In this document: positions 37,458 through 45,970 of the stretch, piece by piece | Layout of the letters: every line of letters begins with the position of its first letter | Numbering within the stretch: the first letter of the stretch is position 1 | Source: Roseivirga sp. | Lineage (GTDB): Bacteria > Bacteroidota > Bacteroidia > Cytophagales > Cyclobacteriaceae | Length of the DNA stretch: 58,401 nt | Direction: 5' to 3' | Assembly (NCBI GenBank): GCA_021404565.1 | Contig: JAAWWF010000012.1 | Coordinates: 1-58,401 of the forward strand | The notes under the pieces: generated by a model | The model's database searches: none | Told to the model about the DNA's origin: nothing | The model's input: only the letters and a program-made list of their open reading frames with translations | Position numbers and translations under genes: made by a program

Positions 37458-40085
37458 TCACTCACTTCTCAACACCTTTACGGGATTACCGAGTGCAGCC
37501 TTGAATACCTGATGGCTTAAGGTGATCAAGGCCAGTATAATCAGGGCCAAGGTAGGCAGCACAAAGATTTCAAGCTCCATTGGCATACGATAAGTGAAAT
37601 TATCCAGCCAGTTTTGACCTATGAAGTAACTGAGAGGCCAGGCTAAAAGGCTTGCGATAACAATCAGCAAAAGAAACTGCCTCGATAGTAACATCAGCAT
37701 ACTGCTCATAGAGGCACCCAATACCTTACGGATACCCACTTCCTTAAGCCTCGATTGTACAGAAAATGCCACCAGGCCATACAGCCCGAGACAAGCGAGA
37801 AGGACTGCCAGAGTAGAGAAAATGCTTATCAGGGTAGAAAGTCTGTTTTCGCGCTCATACATCTTCTGTATACTCTCATCAACAAAGTTATAGTCAAAGG
37901 GTGAGTTGGGCAGCACGGCTTTCCAGTCTTCTTCCATCGAAGACAACACCTCGCCATAGTTTGCAGAGTTCGTTCTTACAAGTACAATGTTCGGTATCCC
38001 AAAGGGCATCACGATCCCCATCGGCCTTATGGGGCTATGAAGAGACTCATGGTGAAAATCACGCACAACACCAATCACTCTTTTATCGCGATTATTGAAG
38101 TGGATTCTTTGCCCCAGCGGATTGGTAAGTCCTAGCTGCTTCACAGCAGTTTCATTAAGAACCAGACCTTCTTCAGGGTCGGCAGGAAAATCTTTGGAGA
38201 AAAAGCGGCCGTCAAGTAATTCGATATCCGTTACCTCCAGGAAGTCATAGCCTGTTTGATAATAGGTCAACTGCATGGCCTCTGCTTCAGGTGCTCCGAT
38301 CAGCAGGGCTGGCCCACTGCCTGAACCTCCCTCAAAAGCATGCGAGGCCCTCGTAACGGCACTGATATTCGGGTTTTGAGTCAATTGGTTTTTCAACACC
38401 TCGTATTCTGTCTGCATGTCTTCGGAAAAGATATCCAGGGCCAGGACATTTTCCCTCTCAAAACCCAGTGGCTGGTCAAGCATATATCGGGTTTGCCGAA
38501 CTACCAACAGGCTGATGGCGATCAGGCCGAGAGAAATGACAAATTGAAAAACGGTGAGACTTTTTCTTAGTACCGTACCTGAGGCAGAAGTTTTCAATCG
38601 TCCCTTCATCGCCAGTACCGGGTTAAAGGCCGATAGTACCACAGATGGATAAACACCCGAAAGCAAGCCTATAAGTATGGTAAAGGCAATAAAAGCCGGC
38701 AATACGGTCATATAAGCCATAATTGATTGCGGCAGCTCAATCTGCAACAGACTAGTAAACATGGGGCTCACCAGCGACACAATGCCCAAAGCCAGTAGCA
38801 TACTGAACATGGCCAGTAAAACTGATTCTACGAGAAACTGCATCCTGATTTTCGATCTCGCTGCTCCCATTACCTTGCGCATGCCTATCTCCTTACCCCT
38901 GTTGAGTGACATGGCTGTTGAAAGGTTCATAAAGTTGAGACTGGCAATGACCAGTACCAGCAAAGCAATCGCGGATAAAGCGTAAATAGTGGGTTTACTT
39001 CCTACCTTAGTGGCACCTCCCTGATTTGTAAAATGCGCATAATCCAGATAGAGATTTTCAAGAGGTTGCAAAGGAGCGCTTGCCTTCGTATCCGCTCTGG
39101 TATAATTTGCTCTGACGAGCTCATTAACACCTTCTTGCAACGTTTCAACACTCCTGTTAGCGTCCAGCATTATATAGGTATAGAAACCACCCCAACCCCA
39201 GCTATTCAAATCAGCCAGATAGCCCTCAGGAACAACATAGGTTGAAAACGAAACGAGACAATCGAACTTCAAATGGGAGTTCGAAGGCAGCTTCTTAAAC
39301 ACACCCGTCACTTTAACGTCATACAAATCATTGAAGCGAATGACGCGCCCCATAGGATTCTCATCACCAAAAAAGCGCGTGGCCAATTCGGTGGTAATTA
39401 CAATGGAGTTCGGTTCATCAAGTGCCCTTTCCCTATTCCCTACCTCCAGTTCATAGTCAAAAATGTCAAGGAATACCGAATCAGCATACATACCATGATC
39501 AATCTGAAATGCCTTGTCTTCGATGGTACAAATGCCCTCGCCTTCATAACGCATTCTGGTCACCTTGCCGATACCCGGAAAGTTATCCCTGATACCGGGA
39601 GCCAGTGCCGGAGGGGTTCTTATCCAGGCGTTGGTTCCGTTGGCACGTTCATAGACATTAGCCACCCTGTAAATCCTGTCGGAGTTTTTATGAAACTCAT
39701 CAAAGCTTGTTTCGTGCCGGATATAAAAGAAAATGATCATGCAGGTGGCCAAACCTATCGCCAGACCAAACAGATTGATAAAAGAGAACACGGGTTTCCG
39801 TTTGAGGTTCCGAAGGGTGATCAGCAGGTAATTCTTAAACATGGCCAGGCTATTATCTGATAGATGAGATTTTGAACTCCTTTTAAGTGTAAAGCGATTG
39901 GCAAAAGTGAGCACATTGCTCCAGTAGCGCCTTTTTGCTTTGAAGCGACTGTACTTCTTGCTGTCCAGCAGAAACTGCTCGTGCAAGTCTCCCTGGATAC
40001 TGTCAAGCAGCTCATTGCAACAGTAGTACTCCAGCACCCTGTCTGCCAGGCGCGGTGGGCGATCAGTTTTCCTATCTCCACTCAT
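37458..40085 (-). CDS. FtsX-family ABC permease with prefix domain (first module)
   Basis: An 875-residue protein. The N-terminus is a permease prefix domain (PPRLADRVLEYYC ... IQGDLHEQF), then two FtsX-type four-helix sets flank large periplasmic MacB_PCD domains. KEIGMRKVMGAARSKI near the middle and KEVGIRKVLGASMSSM near the end are the coupling-helix motifs. The start overlaps the PadR stop by four bases (ATGA). No ATPase is encoded nearby, so the ATPase must come from elsewhere. A related protein is at 43334-45970. Confidence 0.88.
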   Translation of the reverse strand: MSGDRKTDRPPRLADRVLEYYCCNELLDSIQGDLHEQFLLDSKKYSRFKAKRRYWSNVLTFANRFTLKRSSKSHLSDNSLAMFKNYLLITLRNLKRKPVFSFINLFGLAIGLATCMIIFFYIRHETSFDEFHKNSDRIYRVANVYERANGTNAWIRTPPALAPGIRDNFPGIGKVTRMRYEGEGICTIEDKAFQIDHGMYADSVFLDIFDYELEVGNRERALDEPNSIVITTELATRFFGDENPMGRVIRFNDLYDVKVTGVFKKLPSNSHLKFDCLVSFSTYVVPEGYLADLNSWGWGGFYTYIMLDANRSVETLQEGVNELVRANYTRADTKASAPLQPLENLYLDYAHFTNQGGATKVGSKPTIYALSAIALLVLVIASLNFMNLSTAMSLNRGKEIGMRKVMGAARSKIRMQFLVESVLLAMFSMLLALGIVSLVSPMFTSLLQIELPQSIMAYMTVLPAFIAFTILIGLLSGVYPSVVLSAFNPVLAMKGRLKTSASGTVLRKSLTVFQFVISLGLIAISLLVVRQTRYMLDQPLGFERENVLALDIFSEDMQTEYEVLKNQLTQNPNISAVTRASHAFEGGSGSGPALLIGAPEAEAMQLTYYQTGYDFLEVTDIELLDGRFFSKDFPADPEEGLVLNETAVKQLGLTNPLGQRIHFNNRDKRVIGVVRDFHHESLHSPIRPMGIVMPFGIPNIVLVRTNSANYGEVLSSMEEDWKAVLPNSPFDYNFVDESIQKMYERENRLSTLISIFSTLAVLLACLGLYGLVAFSVQSRLKEVGIRKVLGASMSSMLMLLSRQFLLLIVIASLLAWPLSYFIGQNWLDNFTYRMPMELEIFVLPTLALIILALITLSHQVFKAALGNPVKVLRSE

Positions 40086-40417
40086 GACTTACCAAGATCC
40101 AATACTGTTTTAGGGATTTGCTGCCAGAGTAGTTGGCGGGCTTCCTGAGAAGCGATCAGGGTTTGTTTACCCAGTTCGGTGATGATAAAGTGTCGTTTCT
40201 TACGTCCACCTCTTTCGGTAGAGGTATCTCCTATTCGAGACTCTACCAGTCCCTTCTCTTCCAACCGATACAATGAGGTGTGTACGCTGCTCAGCTTAAC
40301 AGTTCGCTTTAGCTGCTCTTCAATGGCCAGGGTTACAGACAAGCCATAGGCATTATCGTGTTGGGCTGCCACCACCAACAATACAATCTCTTCAAACTCA
40401 CCGATCGTTTGCCGCAT
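40082..40417 (-). CDS. PadR-family transcriptional regulator (first module)
   Basis: A 111-residue protein with a winged-helix fold typical of PadR: SSVHTSLYRLEEKGLVESR and GRKKRHFIITELGKQTL. PadR proteins repress adjacent transport genes in response to ligands. It overlaps the permease by four bases. A palindrome lies just upstream (40422-40439). Confidence 0.9.
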   Translation of the reverse strand: MRQTIGEFEEIVLLVVAAQHDNAYGLSVTLAIEEQLKRTVKLSSVHTSLYRLEEKGLVESRIGDTSTERGGRKKRHFIITELGKQTLIASQEARQLLWQQIPKTVLDLGKS

Positions 40418-40421
40418 AGGT

Positions 40422-40439
40422 TTTTACTATTTTGTAAAA
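40422..40439 (-). promoter_or_regulatory. Inverted repeat before the first PadR gene
   Basis: TTTTAC (40422-40427) and GTAAAA (40434-40439) are perfect inverted arms separated by six bases, located five bases before the PadR start. A plausible autorepressor operator; inference only. Confidence 0.4.
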
Positions 40440-40513
40440 CAACCTAATTTACGAGAAGATATCGAGAAGGTTGTGGCTGAGTGAGTTCAAGGACCATGTA
40501 TATTGCGCAGATA

Positions 40514-40843
40514 ATGAACCTACTCTTTATCTGTAGTCGCAATAAATGGAGAAGCCGCACGGCCGAAATCATTTTTAAAAACCGCCATGGCTTCCAGGTC
40601 AGGTCAGCAGGCACAGCAGCTTCAGCGAGAATCAAGGTGACTGAAAAGATGCTCAATTGGGCGGAGATCATCTTTGTGATGGAGAAGAATCATAAACAAA
40701 GACTACTTGAAAGATATCCGCAACAAAGTGCAGAGGCGGATATTATTGTCCTGGAGATTCCCGATGACTACCAGTATATGGATCCTGAGCTGATTGATAT
40801 TCTGGAGACTTCGGTCATGGAATACTTCGAATCTGATGACTGA
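40514..40843 (+). CDS. Low molecular weight protein-tyrosine-phosphatase-like
   Basis: The start is the ATG at 40514 (MNLLFICSRNKWRSR). Residues 7-14 (CSRNKWRS) form the C-x5-R-S phosphate loop. At 109 residues it is shorter than classical LMW-PTP (about 150), but a short Bacteroidota group with this motif exists. The acid usually in the D-P loop could be the Asp in YMDPEL. Substrate unknown. It is divergent from PadR. Confidence 0.75.
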   Translation: MNLLFICSRNKWRSRTAEIIFKNRHGFQVRSAGTAASARIKVTEKMLNWAEIIFVMEKNHKQRLLERYPQQSAEADIIVLEIPDDYQYMDPELIDILETSVMEYFESDD

Positions 40844-40868
40844 CTGCCCAGGAGTCTTTTAAAAACGA

Positions 40869-41693
40869 CTAATAAGAAGCTTCATTTTTCACAAAAGCAG
40901 CTATCCTTAACGGGCCACCACTTCCTCCTTTGATCTTCATAGGCAAGGCCACTACGTAGGCCCCTGTTGCCGGTAGTTTGTCCAGGTTGGCTAGGTTCTC
41001 AAAAGCGGGAATATTCACTTTGAACAGGATACGATGACTCATAAAATCTGAGGATTGCCCATAGTCAATACTTGGTGTGTCCAAGCCAATGGCCTTGATC
41101 TTACGATTTTCTACCAGCCAGCTAGCTGCATCAGGGTCGAGACCCGGGAAATGAAGCTTGGGAACTGCCCCTGCTCCTTTTTCGGTGGTTCCCAGATACC
41201 TGGCAGCATCCGGCCAATACTGCCCATGTCCGGTTTTAATCAATACGATAATGCCATCTGCGAGCTCTCCATGCTCAGCTTCCCAGTTCTCAAAATCTTC
41301 AATGCCTACGAGATAGTCGGCATTACCCTGTGCTTTGGCCGAGACATCAATTACGGCTGCCTGCCCCGTTAATTGATCAAGACGCAGCTGCTCAGAAGAC
41401 TGCGCACCCTCTGCAAAGTGGATCGGAGCATCCAGGTGAGTGCCCCCATGCTCAGCGGTTTTTACATTAAAGGCCGAGTAATAGTAACCGCCATCAGTCT
41501 TGCCCTCGAAAGCCGTATCGAGTTCAAAGCCATCGGCCGTAGGCCAGTAGATGGTGTTTTCATCAAAGGCATAGCTCAGGTCTATCCAGCTGCCATTTTC
41601 AAAGGGGTTTTCCTGAACGAATGGCTGACAATTGAACAGCAGCAAACCACAAATGGTCATTAGGAGTGTAGAACGTAGGTTTATGAACGCCAT
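40869..41693 (-). CDS. Cyclase/kynurenine-formamidase-like lipoprotein
   Basis: A 274-residue protein with a lipobox-like FNC22. The metal-binding HGGTHLDAPIHF (H82-x3-H86-x-D88, H92) is the signature of the cyclase family (PF04199). The family hydrolyses amides or lactones. The natural substrate is unknown. Confidence 0.82.
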   Translation of the reverse strand: MAFINLRSTLLMTICGLLLFNCQPFVQENPFENGSWIDLSYAFDENTIYWPTADGFELDTAFEGKTDGGYYYSAFNVKTAEHGGTHLDAPIHFAEGAQSSEQLRLDQLTGQAAVIDVSAKAQGNADYLVGIEDFENWEAEHGELADGIIVLIKTGHGQYWPDAARYLGTTEKGAGAVPKLHFPGLDPDAASWLVENRKIKAIGLDTPSIDYGQSSDFMSHRILFKVNIPAFENLANLDKLPATGAYVVALPMKIKGGSGGPLRIAAFVKNEASY

Positions 41694-41843
41694 TTAGCTT
41701 TTTAGTTTATGATACCATTTTCAGTTTCAAAGTACAACCCGGCAACAGAAAAACAACCTCATACTTGGAAATATGCAATATATTGATTAGTTTATTACCT
41801 CTTTCACCGATGTACTATTCATTCACTTTTTAAAGACATTACT

Positions 41844-42302
41844 ATGAATTTTACTGGCGTAAAAGCTCCTGAGCCTCCAAAAACTGTTCACCAATATAAG
41901 CCCATTACCGATTACATGACACGGGACGTCTACACTTTGTCGCCTGATATGAGTATTGCTGATGCCATGGATATGTTTTTAGAAAAGAAGATTTCCGGAG
42001 CACCTGTAGTGGATGAGAGAGGAAAAATATCAGGTATTCTTTCCGAAATTGACTGTATGCGGATTCTGGTCGATGAAGCCTATTTCAACCTTCCCCATGG
42101 TAAAATCACCGTAGCTAATTATATGTCGGAGGGAGTCAGTGTTTTGCATGACACCATGGATGTGTTAGATTGCGCTCAGAAATTTTTGGCTACCAACTTC
42201 AGACGCTTTCCTGTAGTAGATGTAAACGGGAAGCTCACGGGTACCATAAGCCGCAGGGATATCATGCGTGCGACAAGAGATATGAAAACCTCGACTTGGT
42301 GA
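41844..42302 (+). CDS. Paired CBS-domain protein
   Basis: A 152-residue protein with two CBS domains (about 20-75 and 88-145), each with the GAPVVDERGKISGILS/RFPVVDVNGKLTGTIS core. CBS pairs bind adenosyl ligands. A stand-alone regulatory module with no partner domain. A strong terminator follows. Confidence 0.88.
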   Translation: MNFTGVKAPEPPKTVHQYKPITDYMTRDVYTLSPDMSIADAMDMFLEKKISGAPVVDERGKISGILSEIDCMRILVDEAYFNLPHGKITVANYMSEGVSVLHDTMDVLDCAQKFLATNFRRFPVVDVNGKLTGTISRRDIMRATRDMKTSTW

Positions 42303-42350
42303 TGGCCGCTCCGCTTGCGGGGATTGTTTTCACCAAATCGAACTAATTTC

Positions 42351-42383
42351 TAAGGGTCCGGCTTTTGCCGACCCTTATTTTTT
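42351..42383 (+). terminator. Strong terminator after the CBS gene
   Basis: TAAGGGTC-c-GGC (42351-42362) pairs with GCC-GACCCTTA around a tttt loop, followed by a run of seven Ts. Confidence 0.88.
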
Positions 42384-42948
42384 TGACAACGAATAGAATC
42401 GTTAAAATGGCTTAACCTGTTTGTGGAAGGAGTTATACATTTGAACTTCTTTTCCATAACTACTGCTGGAGACTTAGCATCTAGAAACATCTTTCTAAAA
42501 CTTAATTTGTCGCTTTTTGTAGGCAAAAAGGACCAAACCGTGCCAGCCGTACTTAGGTACTAAGGCAGGCAGGAAACCTTCCCGATAACTCCAAATACAA
42601 GGTTGGTCTTTACGCACAAGGCCTACGCGTGCCATCCCGATAGCCATCGGGACAACCACATTGTATTTCGCGCTGTTATCGGTTTTGCTCCCCTGGGAGT
42701 ATTGATAGAATAAATCACAAAGGTACAAGGTGTCCAAAACAATCCATTTGCCTACAACCCGGCCTGTTGACCTATAAAATAGAGCTTCCAAAGGACGTGT
42801 CTTTATTCCTCTCAAATTGGTTCAGAAGGACAGTTATCAGTCTAAGGCATTCGAATTAGGCCCGGAAAGGACACCGTCCATTGTGATTCGAATGGCGCCT
42901 CCATAACGGTCAACTCTCCTATTATGATATACAATGTAACCCCTCCCA

Positions 42949-42979
42949 TTTGGCTTCGTTAGATATTTCAATAAATTTG
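42949..42979 (+). promoter_or_regulatory. Bacteroidota promoter of the second PadR operon
   Basis: TTTG (42949-42952), a 19-base spacer and TAAATTTG (42972-42979) match the known Bacteroidota consensus TTTG-N17-23-TAnnTTTG. It lies 31 bases before the PadR start. Confidence 0.75.
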
Positions 42980-42989
42980 TTATACAAAT
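42975..42989 (+). promoter_or_regulatory. Candidate PadR operator overlapping the -7 box
   Basis: ATTTGT-TAT-ACAAAT is a perfect 15-bp palindrome whose left arm overlaps the TAAATTTG -7 element, the ideal position for autorepression by the PadR encoded immediately downstream. Binding is inferred. Confidence 0.55.
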
Positions 42990-43010
42990 GTTTATTAAAT
43001 AAAAGTCTTA

Positions 43011-43334
43011 ATGAGTAAATCCATTGGATCACTGGAAGAGATCATCCTCTTAATCGTTATAGTGCTGGAAGAAAACGCTTATGCCGTCACCATAGCCGAG
43101 GAATATCAGCGACAGTTCAAAAAATCAATTACCATACCCGCTATTCATACCGTACTGAGAAGACTCGAAGAAAAAGGGCTTATCAAATCGCGCGTGGGAG
43201 GCGCCACTAACCTGCGTGGTGGCCGAAGCAAAAGGTTTTATGCCATTACCAAGGTCGGCTATGAAACGGCAAAGGAGCTGAACGCACAACGAGAGGCACT
43301 TTGGAATATGGCTCCAAAAATCTCATTCAATTAA
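43011..43334 (+). CDS. PadR-family transcriptional regulator (second module)
   Basis: A 107-residue PadR with a winged helix (IPAIHTVLRRLEEKGLIKSR, RSKRFYAITKVGYE). It is homologous to the one at 40082-40417. Its stop overlaps the permease start by one base (TAATG). It likely represses its own operon through the palindrome at 42975-42989. Confidence 0.92.
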   Translation: MSKSIGSLEEIILLIVIVLEENAYAVTIAEEYQRQFKKSITIPAIHTVLRRLEEKGLIKSRVGGATNLRGGRSKRFYAITKVGYETAKELNAQREALWNMAPKISFN

Positions 43335-45970
43335 TGAGCAAAGGCACATTACATAGACCACCCAAATGGGCAGACCGCTTTCTGGAGTGGTATTGCGATA
43401 AGCAACTGGTCAATGAGGTGCAGGGTGACCTGCACGAGATGTATCACCTCAGGGTGGAGAAATCAGGGCGATTCAGGGCTCAGTTTCTCTTTATCTGGGA
43501 AGTGATCCGCTCGTTTAAGCCAGCCAATATCAAAAAGAGCGATCGCTACAAAAACTTAAATTATTTCGACATGTTCAAAAACAACTACATCATTTCGGTC
43601 AGGAATTTGATGAAGCATAAATTCTATTCTTCCATCAAAATTCTGGGGCTGGCCATCGGTCTGGCCTCCGTCATTCTCATCAGTTCCTTTGTCTACAATG
43701 AGATGACCTTCGATCAGTTTCATGAGGATGCTGATCGTATTTACCGTTTCTCCGAGATTTTCTCTAATGAACAGGGAGTGGTGGAAGAGAAATCGGCCAG
43801 TATCCCCTTCCCTTTCGGCCCCACCTTTCATGTCGACTATCCGGATGTAGAAACGGTAAGATTGTATCAGACCTTTCAGAAAACACCCTTAGTGGTTTAC
43901 AGAGATGGTGAGAAGTCGTTTTACGAGGAAAAACTCTTTTTTACCGACTCTACCTTCTTCAATATCTTCTCTTTTGAGCTGGCACAGGGAAATCCCGCTA
44001 CTGCGCTGGACAATCCGCGCTCACTGGTAATCACGGAAAGCATGGCCAAAAAGTACTTTGGAGATGAGCCCGCCATGGGTAAAACGGTCTATTTTGAAAA
44101 CAAGCTGCCTTTAACGGTTACCGCAATCGCTAAAGATCCTCCCCTCAATTCTCATTTCCGTTTTGAGTTTTTGTCCACCCTCATGAACATAGATGAGGTT
44201 TTCGAAGCCACCGGCAATCGCTTTGGAGCAAATGGCTGGTACTGGAACCCTTGTCATACTTATGCTAAAGTACCCCAGGGTATGAGCCAGGCACAACTCC
44301 AGCAAATGGTGGTTGACTTTATTCCAAAGCATTTTTCATCCCGCATGGCACCCTGGTTGGAGTTCCCCTTGCAGAAGCTTACCGACATACACCTTACCTC
44401 TCAACTCTACCAGGAAATTGAGCCTAATCGGGATTATAAGTCCATCTACATAGCGGTGGCCATAGCGGTGTTCATCATCATCATTGCGGTGATTAATTTT
44501 ATGAACCTGAGTGCCGCCCGTTCTTCTCAAAGGGCCAAGGAAGTGGCAGTAAGGAAGGTTATGGGCTCGAACAAGCGACAACTGATTGATCAATTCCTGA
44601 TGGAATCGCTGCTAACCAGTATTATCTCGCTCATCATCGCCATAGGCATGGTCACGGTGTTAATCAGCCCTTTTGAGCAAATCACCAATGCTCCACTCAA
44701 CTTTGAGATACTGCTCAACCCGATCTTTATTCTCATCATCTTCAGCTTCTCCTTTATCATTGGTTTGCTGGCCGGGCTATACCCTGCCTTTATAGTCAGC
44801 TCTTTCAAACCGGTGGATGCACTTAAGATTGGTAATATCAAGCTGAGCGGAAAGAAGTCACCCTGGATATGGAAAGGTCTGGTGGTTTTTCAGTTTGCTA
44901 CTTCTATTATCCTGGTAATCGGGGCCATTATCGTCAATCAGCAGCATAATTTCCTTCTGAATAAGGATCTGGGATTTGAAAAAGAGCAGGTGGTAATGGT
45001 ACCTATCCGGGGAACCAGTGTAAAGCAGAGGTCGGATGAATTTAAGGCTGAGTTGCTAAAACAAAGCTCTATCATCAGTGCTTCGGCCATGTCAGATATT
45101 CTGGGGAATGATGTCCCTCTACGCCCCTTTCTGTTTGAAGGACAGCAAGAAGCTCAGAACCTTCCCGGACTCTTTGCGGACTTTGACTTTATAAAAACTT
45201 TTGGTCTTAAAATACTGGAAGGCAGGGACTTCTCCCATGATCTTGAAACTGATAGAGAAACCTTTATTATTAACGAATCTGCCGCCCAGGCCTGGGAAAA
45301 CGGTGACTGGGAAGGCAAACGGATTGGTTGGGCCAGAAAGGGCAGGCCGGTAATTGGTGTGGTTGAAGATTTCCACTTTGCCGACCTTAAGCAGACCATC
45401 AGACCCTTTGTGATTACTTACAGCCCAGGCTGGTATGCCTATATGGCCATCAGGGTAAGACCGGAAAACATCTTCAGCTCTGTACAGTCCGTTGAAGAGG
45501 TTTGGAATCAATTTGAGCCAGACCGTCCCTTCACTCCTTTCTTTCTGGATGAGCGGCTTAACAATATTTATGAAAGTGAGCGTAAGATCAGCCAGATGGT
45601 GGGTTATTTCTCCATTATCTCCATTTTTCTCGCCTCGCTGGGCCTACTGGGACTCACCAATTACGCTACCTTGCTCAGGGTAAAGGAAATAGGTGTAAGA
45701 AAGGTTTTGGGGGCTTCAGTTCCTGCCATTCTCAGGCTTTTGTCTAAAGACTACGCCATACTGATACTGGTGGCCAACCTCCTGGCCTGGCCTGCCGCCT
45801 GGTACTTTTCACAGGAATGGCTCGCCAACTTTACCTTTAAGATTGACCTGAGCATCTGGACCTTTGTGATAGCTGGGTTTGCTACACTGACCCTCTCAGT
45901 GATGACCATCTGTTTTCAGGGACTCAAAACGGCCCTCCTCAATCCATCTGAATCTTTAAGAAGCGAATAA
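43334..45970 (+). CDS. FtsX-family ABC permease with prefix domain (second module)
   Basis: The start at 43334 (MSKGTLHRPPKW) aligns the prefix domain with its homologue at 37458-40085: PPKWADRFLEWYC and QGDLHEMYHL. The 878-residue protein has two FtsX sets with AKEVAVRKVMGSNKRQL and VKEIGVRKVLGASVPA motifs and large periplasmic domains. The gene starts in PadR's stop and ends in the start of the SUMF1-domain gene (TAATG both times), a fully coupled three-gene operon. No ATPase is near. Confidence 0.88.
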   Translation: MSKGTLHRPPKWADRFLEWYCDKQLVNEVQGDLHEMYHLRVEKSGRFRAQFLFIWEVIRSFKPANIKKSDRYKNLNYFDMFKNNYIISVRNLMKHKFYSSIKILGLAIGLASVILISSFVYNEMTFDQFHEDADRIYRFSEIFSNEQGVVEEKSASIPFPFGPTFHVDYPDVETVRLYQTFQKTPLVVYRDGEKSFYEEKLFFTDSTFFNIFSFELAQGNPATALDNPRSLVITESMAKKYFGDEPAMGKTVYFENKLPLTVTAIAKDPPLNSHFRFEFLSTLMNIDEVFEATGNRFGANGWYWNPCHTYAKVPQGMSQAQLQQMVVDFIPKHFSSRMAPWLEFPLQKLTDIHLTSQLYQEIEPNRDYKSIYIAVAIAVFIIIIAVINFMNLSAARSSQRAKEVAVRKVMGSNKRQLIDQFLMESLLTSIISLIIAIGMVTVLISPFEQITNAPLNFEILLNPIFILIIFSFSFIIGLLAGLYPAFIVSSFKPVDALKIGNIKLSGKKSPWIWKGLVVFQFATSIILVIGAIIVNQQHNFLLNKDLGFEKEQVVMVPIRGTSVKQRSDEFKAELLKQSSIISASAMSDILGNDVPLRPFLFEGQQEAQNLPGLFADFDFIKTFGLKILEGRDFSHDLETDRETFIINESAAQAWENGDWEGKRIGWARKGRPVIGVVEDFHFADLKQTIRPFVITYSPGWYAYMAIRVRPENIFSSVQSVEEVWNQFEPDRPFTPFFLDERLNNIYESERKISQMVGYFSIISIFLASLGLLGLTNYATLLRVKEIGVRKVLGASVPAILRLLSKDYAILILVANLLAWPAAWYFSQEWLANFTFKIDLSIWTFVIAGFATLTLSVMTICFQGLKTALLNPSESLRSE

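Larger units (their letters stand above)
42384..43010. other. Long non-coding region with several palindromes
   Basis: No convincing gene. TCCCGATAGCCATCGGGA (42635-42652) is a perfect 7-bp stem of a common Bacteroidota palindrome type. CATTCGAAT (42848-42856) pairs with ATTCGAATG (42886-42894), enclosing a small GGAC/GTCC hairpin (about 42869-42879). The promoter for the second PadR gene is at the right end. Confidence 0.5.

Noticed and set aside
39273-39860. A long antisense open frame within the first permease gene
   Set aside because: It is a shadow of the permease reading frame with no independent start or domain.
42495-42815. A 106-codon minus-strand open frame
   Set aside because: It runs through the CCCGATAGCCATCGGG palindrome, has no recognisable domain and lacks coding-like composition; treated as non-coding.
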